The notes under the pieces: generated by a model
Told to the model about the DNA's origin: nothing
The model's database searches: none
What the model saw: only the letters and a program-made list of their open reading frames with translations
Assembly: GCF_029626225.1 (NCBI RefSeq)
Contig: NZ_JARUBP010000001.1
Coordinates: 3,844,001-3,908,000 of the forward strand
DNA from: Asanoa sp. WMMD1127
GTDB taxonomy: Bacteria; Actinomycetota; Actinomycetes; Mycobacteriales; Micromonosporaceae
Reading direction: 5' to 3'
Length of the DNA stretch: 64,000 nucleotides
Made by a program: the position numbers and the translations under genes
In this document: positions 8,640-15,649 of the stretch, piece by piece
How positions within the stretch are numbered: the first letter of the stretch is position 1
How the letters are laid out: each line of letters starts with the position of its first letter

Positions 8640-9098
8640 CTAGCGCACCGCCGGTTTCGCGAGGTGAACCAGGCCCGGACCGCGGTCGAGGGTGCGCCGC
8701 GCGAAGATCGTGTACCCGTTGCGCTCGTACAGCCGGATGTTGTCATGGCTGGCCGCGCCGGTGAACAGCTCGAAGCGGCGGGCATCCGGGTGCGCGGCTT
8801 CGACCGCCCGCAGCATCCGCCGGCCGAGCCCCTGCCCGCGCAGGTCGGGCGCCACGGCGAGCCGGCCGATGTGGCAGGTGCCGGCGGCGTCCAGGCGGCC
8901 GCGCCCGACGACGACCAGCCGGCCGGCCAGGTGGCGACCGACGAATACGGTGTCGAGGACCGCGGTGAGCTCGGCCAGCGTCTCGGTGAGCACCGGTAGG
9001 TGCGGATCGTCATAGCGCTGCGCCTCGCTCAGGAATGCCGCGCGCTGCAGCGTGAACACCTCGCCGGCGTCGGCGGCGTCGGCCCGTCGGATCTCCAT
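8640..9098 (-). CDS. GNAT-family N-acetyltransferase
   Basis: The 152-residue protein begins MEIRRADAADAGEVFTLQRAAF. It carries the acetyl-CoA-binding segment VAPDLRGQGLGRRMLRAVEA (about 83-102) and ends with NIRLYERNGYTIF. The substrate is not predictable from sequence. The ATG at 9098 fits the first GNAT strand; the longer frame would extend a further 17 codons without conservation signals. It appears to be the first gene of the minus-strand run GNAT-dgt-DUF456-ligC-peptidase and lies divergent from the YndJ-like gene. Confidence 0.85.
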   Translation of the reverse strand: MEIRRADAADAGEVFTLQRAAFLSEAQRYDDPHLPVLTETLAELTAVLDTVFVGRHLAGRLVVVGRGRLDAAGTCHIGRLAVAPDLRGQGLGRRMLRAVEAAHPDARRFELFTGAASHDNIRLYERNGYTIFARRTLDRGPGLVHLAKPAVR

Positions 9099-9166
9099 GC
9101 GGCCAGCACAGCGTCCCGTGTCGGAGGCCACATCCGGCGACGCCGGCACGTCTCGACACGTGGGAC

Positions 9167-9180
9167 TTGAACGTGTTCAA
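9167..9180. promoter_or_regulatory. Palindromic operator candidate TTGAAC-GT-GTTCAA
   Basis: A perfect 6-bp inverted repeat (TTGAAC / GTTCAA) with a 2-bp centre ends 8 bp before the GTG start of the YndJ-like gene. Its position over the expected translation-start or transcription-start region suits a repressor site, such as one for a TetR-type regulator. It is not a canonical actinobacterial LexA box, which has GAAC-N4-GTTC. No regulator gene is adjacent, so the cognate protein would act in trans. Confidence 0.5.
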
Positions 9181-9188
9181 ATGATCTC

Positions 9189-9986
9189 GTGACACCGCTC
9201 GTGAACCTCGTCGACGCCCTCGCCATGCTCTGGCTCGTGCCGCTGGCGCTCGGGCTGGTCGGTGTGCCGGCGCCCGTCCGACGGCTTTGGCCGTGGGTCG
9301 CGTCGCCGGGCGTCGTGGCGTTGTGGCTGCCTCGCGGTGTGGGGGCCGCGCTGCTCGCCGTGCCCTATCTCGTGCTGACCGTCGCGCTGGCGGGGCTCGC
9401 GGTGCGTCGGCTGCGCCGGTTCGCGGCGGCCGACGTGGCGGTGGCGACCGGGCTGGCCGCGCCGGTGATCGCCGCCTCGGCGCTGGTGGCCGAGCGGGCG
9501 GGGCACCGGCTGCTGGGCTTCCCGCTCGAGACGCTGGCGCTGACCGTGCCGCACCTGCATTACGCGGGCCTGGTGGCGGCCCTGGTCGCGGCGCTCGTTT
9601 GCCGGGCCACCGGCGACTCGCCGCTCGGCCGGGCGGCCGCCTGGTGCGTGCCGGCCGGCACCGGCATCGTCCTGGTCGGCTACTTCGTCGGCGACGCGAT
9701 GGAGTTGGTCGGGGCGGCGGTGCTGACCGCCGGCATGTGGCTGGTCGCGGCGCTGACGGTGACGCGGATCGGGCCGCGGGCGCCGCGCGGGGTTCGCATG
9801 CTGTTCCTGACCTCGTCCGGCATGCTGGTGGTCACCATGCTGCTCGCCCTCGACTGGGCCGCCGGCCACGTGTTCCCGGTGCCGCACCTGTCGATCGGCG
9901 CGATGGTGGCGACGCACGGGGTACTCAACGCGGTGGGCTTCGCGATGTGCGCGCTGCTCGCCTGGCGACGGACGGAGACGACATGA
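9189..9986 (+). CDS. YndJ-like polytopic membrane protein
   Basis: The 265-residue protein has seven or eight hydrophobic segments. It includes the family-typical LETLALTVPHLHYAGL and a later HGVLNAVGFAMCALLAW, both resembling the YndJ-like family in which conserved histidines sit in membrane helices. The function is unknown. It starts with GTG 8 bp downstream of a palindrome and overlaps the following DUF1990 gene by ATGA, indicating a two-gene operon. YndJ and DUF1990 domains frequently occur together, even fused, which strengthens both calls. Confidence 0.78.
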   Translation: MTPLVNLVDALAMLWLVPLALGLVGVPAPVRRLWPWVASPGVVALWLPRGVGAALLAVPYLVLTVALAGLAVRRLRRFAAADVAVATGLAAPVIAASALVAERAGHRLLGFPLETLALTVPHLHYAGLVAALVAALVCRATGDSPLGRAAAWCVPAGTGIVLVGYFVGDAMELVGAAVLTAGMWLVAALTVTRIGPRAPRGVRMLFLTSSGMLVVTMLLALDWAAGHVFPVPHLSIGAMVATHGVLNAVGFAMCALLAWRRTETT

Positions 9987-10471
9987 GTTCCCTGACCTAC
10001 GCCGAGGTCGGCGCGACCGAGACGGGCGTGCTGCCGGCCGGCTACGGGCACCTGCGCTACCGCACGAGGGTGGGGCACGACGTGTTCGCAGCCGCCGCCG
10101 AGGCGGTGCTGACCTGGCGGATGCACCGCGCGGCCGGCATCCGGGTCGAGACCTCGGCGGACCGCGCGGCGCCCGGCGTCGACGTGACGATGCACATCGG
10201 CCCGATGCGGGCGCCGTGCCGGGTCGTCTGGGCGGTCGACGAGCCGGGCCGGGCCGGCTGGGGCTACGGGACGCTGCCGGGGCACCCCGCCCGCGGCGAG
10301 GAGGCGTTCGTGGTCACGCAGGAGGCCGACGGGACGACCTGGTTCGAGGTCATCGCGTTCAGCGTGCCGGCAAGCTTCCTCATGCGGGCGGGCGGCCCGG
10401 TGGCCCGGCTCTTCCAGCGGGCGTACGCGGCCTGGAACGGCCGCGCGCTGCGCAAGCTCGTCAACAGCTAG
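9983..10471 (+). CDS. DUF1990-family protein
   Basis: The 162-residue protein has the DUF1990 pattern: YAEVGATETGVLPAGYGHLRYRT at the N-terminus, GHDVFAAAAEAVLTWRMHRAAGI, then a beta-rich core with WGYGTLPGHPARGEEAF and FEVIAFSVPASFLMRAGGPVARLFQ. The family has a START/lipocalin-like beta-barrel appearance without an assigned reaction. The ATG overlaps the YndJ-like stop (ATGA). The stop overlaps the convergent glycosylase gene by 4 bp. Confidence 0.85.
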   Translation: MSSLTYAEVGATETGVLPAGYGHLRYRTRVGHDVFAAAAEAVLTWRMHRAAGIRVETSADRAAPGVDVTMHIGPMRAPCRVVWAVDEPGRAGWGYGTLPGHPARGEEAFVVTQEADGTTWFEVIAFSVPASFLMRAGGPVARLFQRAYAAWNGRALRKLVNS

Positions 10472-11364
10472 AACTTCGCGAACGAGCGGATCGGCATGCG
10501 GGGGCCGAACTTCGGCGCCATCAGGCCGCTGGCCTCGAGCAGCATGCAGACCCGGCCGCGGTGGCCGCGGAACGGCTCCAGCAGCTCCAGCATGCGAGCG
10601 TCGTCGCCGCGGGCCTCGCCGGCCAGGTTCCAGGCCACCGTGTTGGGGATGTGGAAGTCGCCGACGCTGACCGCGTCCGGGTCGCCGTAGGCGATGCGCA
10701 CCACCTCGGCCGCGGTCCAGACGCCGATCCCGGTGATCGACCGCATCCGGGTGGTGGCCTCGGCCGCGGTCGCGCACCGTTCGATAGCGGCGGCCGCGGC
10801 GGCGGCCCGGCGCAGCGTGTCGGCGCGCTTCTGCTCGACGCCGAACGGATGGAACACCCAGTAGGGCTGGGCCGCGATCACCTCGGGCTCGGGCGGGAGC
10901 GTCAGCCCCTCGACCGGCCCGGGCGCCGGGGTGCCGAACTTCCGGACCGTCGCCGAGTAGCCCCGGTAGGCCTCCTTGCCGGTCACCTTCTGCTCGAAGA
11001 TCGCCCGCATCAGCCGGGGGAAGACGATCCCGGTGGTCGGGATGCGCCGGCCGCGGTGCACTCGGGCCAGCTCGCGGACCACCGGGTGGGCGGCGGCCAG
11101 GTCGGCGAAACCGGACAGGTCGTCGCGCAACCCGGCGACCGCGTCGGCCTGGTCGACCACCCAGCCCTGACCCGGCCCGTACCCGGTGGCGGTCAGCTCC
11201 TGCCCCTGCCGGCGCAGCGCCAGCGTCGCCGGGCCCTCCGGGGTGTGCGTCGCCCACCAGAACGTGTCGCCGGTGAACCGGGCGCAGGGGTCCCAGCGGC
11301 TCATCGGGATCGGACCCACCGAGCCACCGAGGTGGTAGCCCTCCGGAACCCGCATCACCCGCAC
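10468..11364 (-). CDS. AlkA-type DNA-3-methyladenine glycosylase
   Basis: The 298-residue protein has the AlkA/HhH-GPD layout. An N-terminal mixed domain is followed by AIFEQKVT (121-128, the I-x-x-Q-Q-x-S-like segment), the helix-hairpin-helix GIGVWTAAEV (212-221) and the catalytic aspartate in VGDFHIPN (Asp236). It should excise alkylated bases as the first step of base-excision repair. It probably lacks the Ada-like regulatory domains seen in many actinobacterial AlkA proteins. It is convergent with the DUF1990 gene (4-bp overlap). Confidence 0.88.
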   Translation of the reverse strand: MRVMRVPEGYHLGGSVGPIPMSRWDPCARFTGDTFWWATHTPEGPATLALRRQGQELTATGYGPGQGWVVDQADAVAGLRDDLSGFADLAAAHPVVRELARVHRGRRIPTTGIVFPRLMRAIFEQKVTGKEAYRGYSATVRKFGTPAPGPVEGLTLPPEPEVIAAQPYWVFHPFGVEQKRADTLRRAAAAAAAIERCATAAEATTRMRSITGIGVWTAAEVVRIAYGDPDAVSVGDFHIPNTVAWNLAGEARGDDARMLELLEPFRGHRGRVCMLLEASGLMAPKFGPRMPIRSFAKF

Positions 11365-11388
11365 AGCGTCAACTCTCGCACGCCTGTG

Positions 11389-12261
11389 TCATTCGACGAC
11401 CTCGGGTCGGGGGCCGAACATTCCGACCGGAGGTGGGGCCGAGGGGGTGGCGTCCGCGTCGGTGACGACCGGGGCACCGCTCGCGAAGCGGGTCAGGTCG
11501 TCGCCCGCGAGCAGGCGGCCGGGGAACCAGTCGCCGGCGACCCGGCGGGCCAGCTCGGGCGTCGGCAGCGCGGTGTTGGCCGCGGTCAGCACCAGGTTGC
11601 CGAACCGGCGGCCGCGCAGCACCGAGGAGTCGGCCACCAGGGCGGCCTCGGCGAAGACGGCCGACACCGTGGCGACCTGACCCTTGGCCAGCGCCATCGG
11701 CGGGCCGTCGGTCATGTTGACCAGGTAGCGGCCGTCGGGGTGCAGCACCCGGGCCGCCTCCCGGACGAACTCGACCGAGCGGACGCTGGCCGGGGTGCGC
11801 GCGCCGGCGAAGACGTCGACGATCACCACGTCGAACTCGTCGTCGCGGGCCCTGGTCAGCTCGGTGCGGGCGTCGCCGATCCGGATCCTGAGTTTGCGGT
11901 CGGCCGGCCACGGCAGGTGCGTGCGGACGAAGTCGACCAGCTTCGCGTCGGCCTCGACGACCAGCTGGCGGCTGCCCGGGCGGCTCGCGGCCAGGTAGCG
12001 CGCCAGGGTCAGCCCACCGCCGCCGAGGTGCAGCACCCGCAGCGGCATCAGCGGGGGAGCGGTCAGGTCGAGGGAGGCCGCGATCCGGCGCACGTACTCG
12101 AACTCGAGGTAGGTCGGGTCGTCGAGGTCGACGTGCGACTGCGGCGCGCCGTCGACCAGCAGCGTCCAGGCCCGTGGCCGGTCATGGTCGGGCAGCAGCT
12201 CGACGACGCCCGCCCCGATCTGGGCGACCACCCGTCGCTCCTGCCCCCGCTGCCGACCCAC
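11389..12261 (-). CDS. Spermidine synthase-like methyltransferase-fold protein
   Basis: The 290-residue protein has QSHVDLDDPTYLEFEYVRRI (41-60), the nucleotide-binding glycine-rich LHLGGGGLT (77-85), acidic Glu103, the GDAR segment (129-132) and VIVDVFAG (146-153). These fit the polyamine-synthase fold, in which dcAdoMet binds at the Rossmann site and an acidic pocket binds the amine. Many actinobacterial members lack the complete putrescine-binding tetrad and are not proven polyamine synthases, so the activity is uncertain. It is transcribed divergently from the SigE-type sigma gene over a 62-bp gap. Confidence 0.8.
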   Translation of the reverse strand: MGRQRGQERRVVAQIGAGVVELLPDHDRPRAWTLLVDGAPQSHVDLDDPTYLEFEYVRRIAASLDLTAPPLMPLRVLHLGGGGLTLARYLAASRPGSRQLVVEADAKLVDFVRTHLPWPADRKLRIRIGDARTELTRARDDEFDVVIVDVFAGARTPASVRSVEFVREAARVLHPDGRYLVNMTDGPPMALAKGQVATVSAVFAEAALVADSSVLRGRRFGNLVLTAANTALPTPELARRVAGDWFPGRLLAGDDLTRFASGAPVVTDADATPSAPPPVGMFGPRPEVVE

Positions 12262-12323
12262 ACCCAGAACTTAGTCTGCTCGCCGACCCCTCCGGACCCG
12301 ACGCGGGGAGCGTGTAAGAGGGC

Positions 12324-12830
12324 ATGGCGGCGCAGGACTCGTTCCGCGACTATGTCGCGGCCCGGCTGACGGGGTTGTCCCGCGCCGCGTACCTGCTCAC
12401 CGGCGATCGGCACCTCGCCGAGGACCTGGTGCAGCAGGCGCTGATCCAGGTGGCCAGCCGGTGGGAGAAGATCTCGGCGGCCGGCGACCCCGACCCGTAC
12501 GTCCGGCGGGTGCTCTATCACCAGCACGTCTCGTGGTGGCGGCGCCGCCGGCTGGTCGACCAGCCGCACGCCGCCCCACCCGAGCGGGCGGTCGCCGACC
12601 AGGCGGTGTCCGACAAAGACACCGAGCTCACCGTGCGGCAGGCGCTGCGCCGGCTCACCCCGCGGCAGCGGGCGGTGCTGGTGTTGCGCTACTTCGAGGA
12701 CCTCACCGAGGCGCAGACGGCCGAGGTGCTGGGCTGCTCGGTCGGCACGGTGAAGAGCAACACCCGCGACGCGCTGGCCCGGCTGCGGGCCACCGCGCCG
12801 GAGCTCGACGACCTCCGGGGGGCGCGATGA
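12324..12830 (+). CDS. SigE-family ECF sigma factor
   Basis: The 168-residue protein has region 2 (FRDYVAARLTGLSRAAYLLTGDRHLAEDLVQQALIQV, about residues 7-43) and region 4 with LTPRQRAVLVLRYFEDLTEAQTAEVLGCSVGTVKSNTRDAL (about 111-151). The short linker, AYLLTGD and LGCSVGTVKS segments are diagnostic of the actinobacterial SigE-type (SigE/M-like) ECF group. Its stop overlaps the start of a membrane-anchored gene by ATGA, and that partner is probably its anti-sigma factor. Regulated promoters cannot be named from the window. Confidence 0.92.
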   Translation: MAAQDSFRDYVAARLTGLSRAAYLLTGDRHLAEDLVQQALIQVASRWEKISAAGDPDPYVRRVLYHQHVSWWRRRRLVDQPHAAPPERAVADQAVSDKDTELTVRQALRRLTPRQRAVLVLRYFEDLTEAQTAEVLGCSVGTVKSNTRDALARLRATAPELDDLRGAR

Positions 12831-14155
12831 GCCAGGAGCGGCTGCTGAAGGAGCTGGCCGAGGAGATGCCGCCGGCCCGGCTCCCGGCGGACCTGTGGGA
12901 CACGGGCCGCCGGCTGCGGCGCCGCCGGCGGATCGGTTACGCGGTGGCGGCGGTGCTGGTGCTGGCGCTCACGCTGGCGCTGCCGGAGGTGGCGGCCCAC
13001 CGGCGGGCCGCGGTCGTCCCCGCGGACGGGCCCGGCGCGGTGCCGTCCGGGGTCGAGCTGCCCCGGGCGTGGCAGGCCAAGGTCGGTCAGTGGCCGGCCG
13101 GTCCGGGCGGCCCGGCCGCGCTGGTGTTCTACACCGACCAGACCCGCTATTTCGAGAGCACCGGCGTGGCGGTCGGCCGGAACGGCAGCTACCGGCTGAT
13201 CTACCTGGACATCGGCGAGGGCCACGGCCTGCTCACCCCAGACGGCCGTTACTACGTGCGACCGGGCCTGCGGTTGCTCGACCTGTCCACCGGGGCCGAA
13301 CGGCAGCTGGGCAGCGAGCCGATGGTGGGCTATCCGATGGCCTTCTCGCCCGACGGCACGGAGCTGTTGGTGGGGGTCTCCAACGACGACGGCGTGATCA
13401 CCTACGGCGACGACACCGTTCCCGACAACGATCCGGAGAAGCCGGACGACCTGGTGGCGGTCGACATGCGCACGGGCGCGCGGCGGTACGTGGCGGTCGG
13501 GCGGCTCAACAGCTACAACGTGGCGGCCTGGTCGCCGGACGGCAGCCGGATCGCGGTGGAGGGACCGTTCGGCAGGGGCGACACGGGGCGCCGCCTGTCC
13601 GTCATGGACGCTCGGACGGGCGCCCCGATCTGGACCGAGGACAATGCCGCGCCGTGGCGCCGGCTGGCCGGCCGGGGCGCCTGGACACCGGACGGCCAGC
13701 TGCTGGCGATGCTCGCGGCCGAGGGCTGCGAGCAGCGCTGCGACCTGGTCGATGAGACGGCCCACCGCTGGCGCCTCGAGCTGGTCGACGTCAACACCGG
13801 CAACGTGGTCACCGCGCCGGTGCCGATCGAGGGTGTGCCCGGGGATGTCGTCGGCTGGCGAGACGGTCGCGACGCGGTGCTGACCTACGCGCCGAGCCGG
13901 GCGGACTACTACCACCGCAACCTGGTCGCGCTGCGGCCGGACGGCGTGGTCGAGACCCTCGTCGAGACGCCGACGCGCGTCTCCGGTGTCGAGGTGCCGG
14001 ACGACCTGCTGCGCGCCGGCGCGTTCGGGGGTGCGCGGCCGGAACCGTCGCCCTGGGCGGCGCCGGCCTGGGCCTATCTCGTCGTGGCGGCGCCCTGCCT
14101 GCTGGCGCTGTGGATCGTGCGCCGCGTCCGCAGGCGGCGTCAGCGGCGGGTGTAG
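12827..14155 (+). CDS. Membrane-anchored beta-propeller-like protein, probable anti-sigma partner
   Basis: The 442-residue protein starts with a short cytosolic helix (RLLKELAEEMPPARLPADLWDTGRRLRRRRR), then a transmembrane helix (about 37-52). A large extracellular region has WD40/TolB-like strand repeats such as GYPMAFSPDGTELLVG and NVAAWSPDGSRIAVEG, and a second hydrophobic helix lies near the C-terminus (AWAYLVVAAPCLLALWIV). The topology, the ATGA coupling to a SigE-type sigma gene and the basic membrane-proximal stretch suggest an anti-sigma factor sensing through its propeller. No zinc-binding anti-sigma motif (HxxxCxxC) is present, so that role is inferred. Confidence 0.75.
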   Translation: MSQERLLKELAEEMPPARLPADLWDTGRRLRRRRRIGYAVAAVLVLALTLALPEVAAHRRAAVVPADGPGAVPSGVELPRAWQAKVGQWPAGPGGPAALVFYTDQTRYFESTGVAVGRNGSYRLIYLDIGEGHGLLTPDGRYYVRPGLRLLDLSTGAERQLGSEPMVGYPMAFSPDGTELLVGVSNDDGVITYGDDTVPDNDPEKPDDLVAVDMRTGARRYVAVGRLNSYNVAAWSPDGSRIAVEGPFGRGDTGRRLSVMDARTGAPIWTEDNAAPWRRLAGRGAWTPDGQLLAMLAAEGCEQRCDLVDETAHRWRLELVDVNTGNVVTAPVPIEGVPGDVVGWRDGRDAVLTYAPSRADYYHRNLVALRPDGVVETLVETPTRVSGVEVPDDLLRAGAFGGARPEPSPWAAPAWAYLVVAAPCLLALWIVRRVRRRRQRRV

Positions 14156-14898
14156 CGCAGGAGCAGCAGGTCGTCGGCGGCCATCGCGTGGTGCAGCCGC
14201 AGTCCGACCGGGCCGCCGTCGCGCTGCGGCCCGGCGGTGATCCGGCTCGCGCCGGGGCCGGTGAGCAGCGGGGAGATGGTGACGCAGAGCTCGTCGACCT
14301 GGTCGGCGGCGGTCAGCGTGCCGAACAGGTGCGGGCCGCCCTCGCAGAGGAGCTGGCTCAGCCCGCGTTCCCGCAGCGCGGCCAACCCGGCCACGATGTC
14401 GACGTCGCGCTCGCCGACGCGTACGACGTCGGCGACCTTCGTGAGGCCGGCCGGCTCCGGCGCCGCCGCCGAGGTCAGCACCACCGGCCGGACGGGGGCC
14501 TCGGTGAACACCGGCGCGGTCGGGTCGACGGCCAGCCGGTTGCTGACCACCACCAGCGTCGGCGCTTCGGGCAGCCCGCGCTCCCGGCGCCACGACCGGC
14601 GGCGCTCGTCGAGCTTGACCGCGCGGTAGCCCTCGTGCCGCATCGTGCCCGCGCCGACCACCAGGCCGTCGCAGACCATCCGGAGGATGCCGAAGACCCG
14701 CTTGTCGGCCGGGCCGGACAGCCCCGCCGAGTAGCCCTCGACCTCGACCGCGCCATCGACGCTGGTCACGAAATTGACACGAAGCGTCGGCCGCTCCGAT
14801 CGCCCGTACCACGTGGTGAGGGCTTCGTCGTCGAGCTCCGTGCCGGGCGCCTGAGCTGCGTCGACGCTCCACAGCGCGCGGATCGTCCGGTCGCTCAT
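14140..14898 (-). CDS. RibD C-terminal-like pyrimidine reductase family protein
   Basis: The 252-residue protein matches the dihydrofolate-reductase-like RibD C-terminal fold. It has LRVNFVTSVDGAVEVEGYSA (about 39-58), GAGTMRHEGYR in the nucleotide-binding region and QLLCEGGPHLFGTL towards the C-terminus, which is the family-typical EGG motif. The family reduces the ribosyl side chain of a pyrimidine intermediate in riboflavin synthesis, but stand-alone members often have other NADPH-dependent substrates. No other rib gene is nearby. It is convergent with the preceding gene (16-bp overlap). Confidence 0.88.
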   Translation of the reverse strand: MSDRTIRALWSVDAAQAPGTELDDEALTTWYGRSERPTLRVNFVTSVDGAVEVEGYSAGLSGPADKRVFGILRMVCDGLVVGAGTMRHEGYRAVKLDERRRSWRRERGLPEAPTLVVVSNRLAVDPTAPVFTEAPVRPVVLTSAAAPEPAGLTKVADVVRVGERDVDIVAGLAALRERGLSQLLCEGGPHLFGTLTAADQVDELCVTISPLLTGPGASRITAGPQRDGGPVGLRLHHAMAADDLLLLRYTRR

Positions 14899-14990
14899 CC
14901 GGCGACCGCGGCGGTGCTTGGGACGGCGGTGCCGGGGGTACGGTGCTGACAGTCGCAGCTCATCCGGCCAGCCTATCGAGGACCCCGCGC

Positions 14991-15536
14991 ATGCCCCGGC
15001 AGATCTTCCAGGTCAAGGTGACGCTGGCCGATGTGCTGCCCGAGGTCTGGCGGCGGGTGGAGTTGCCGGGGGCCTACACGCTCGACCGGGTGCACCGCGT
15101 GGTCCAGCTCGCGATGGGCTGGCAGGACTACCACCTGCACTCGTTCGAGGTCGACGGCGTGCAATACGGCGAGCCCGACCCCGACGGTGAGCTCGCGGTG
15201 CGCGACGAGCTCGAGGTGCGCCTCGACGCGGTCGCGCACAAGGGCACGCGGCTGCTCTACACCTACGACTTCGGCGACTGGTGGGAGCACGACCTGCTGG
15301 TCGAGGACGTGTTCGTGGCGGAGCCCGACGAGCGCTACCCGCGGTGCCCGGCCGGCGAGCGGGCCTGCCCGCCGGAGGACGTCGGCGGCGCGTTCGGCTA
15401 CGCCGAGCTGCTCGTCGCGCTGCGCGAGCAGGACCATCCGCGGCATCTGGAGCTGCGGCAGTGGGTGGGGCGCTGGTTCGACCCGGACGGCTTCGACCCG
15501 TCGCGGGCGACAACGCTACTGCGGCGCCTCACATAA
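14991..15536 (+). CDS. Plasmid pRiA4b ORF-3-like family protein
   Basis: The 181-residue protein has the family-typical features: QIFQVKVTLADVLPEVWRRV at the N-terminus, then LDRVHRVVQLAMGWQDYHLHSFEV, TYDFGDWWEHDLLVEDV and a C-terminal CPPEDVGGAFGYAELL. The ATG at 14991 puts the conserved strand at the N-terminus. Proteins of this type (also called IS1096 TnpR-like) have no established reaction and are not evidence of a mobile element by themselves. The gene ends 12 bp before an inverted repeat and 113 bp before the HerA-like gene. Confidence 0.85.
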   Translation: MPRQIFQVKVTLADVLPEVWRRVELPGAYTLDRVHRVVQLAMGWQDYHLHSFEVDGVQYGEPDPDGELAVRDELEVRLDAVAHKGTRLLYTYDFGDWWEHDLLVEDVFVAEPDERYPRCPAGERACPPEDVGGAFGYAELLVALREQDHPRHLELRQWVGRWFDPDGFDPSRATTLLRRLT

Positions 15537-15548
15537 ACGTCTCAAAAG

Positions 15549-15567
15549 GATGAAACAGTCTTTCATC
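15549..15567. repeat. Inverted repeat upstream of the herA-like operon
   Basis: GATGAAA (15549-15555) and TTTCATC (15561-15567) form perfect 7-bp arms around a 5-bp loop, in a strikingly AT-rich spot within GC-rich DNA. It lies 12 bp after the preceding stop and about 80 bp before the HerA-like start. It could be a terminator of the upstream gene or an operator/promoter element of the resection operon. No U-tract follows, which weakens the terminator reading. Confidence 0.45.
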
Positions 15568-15649
15568 TCATCCGGCACCGCCCCGCGCGTCGGCTGGGAG
15601 CGAGTCGTACTGATGTTGCAAGATGCGAGTCGTGGTATCGGTGGGAGCG

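Noticed and set aside
5574-8999. Very long open frame on the plus strand (1,141 codons), with others such as 28454-31282 and 1806-3458
   Set aside because: These run opposite well-supported genes (ligase, dGTPase, STAND protein, sigma factor), have skewed Arg/Pro/Gln-rich translations and no domain motifs, and are expected in very GC-rich DNA.
9167-9180. Possible LexA/SOS box before the YndJ-like gene
   Set aside because: Actinobacterial LexA boxes have GAAC-N4-GTTC; here the arms are separated by only 2 bp, so a different regulator is more likely.
14991-15536. pRiA4b ORF-3-like protein as a sign of plasmid or IS origin
   Set aside because: The family is widespread on chromosomes; no transposase, inverted terminal repeats or integrase is present.
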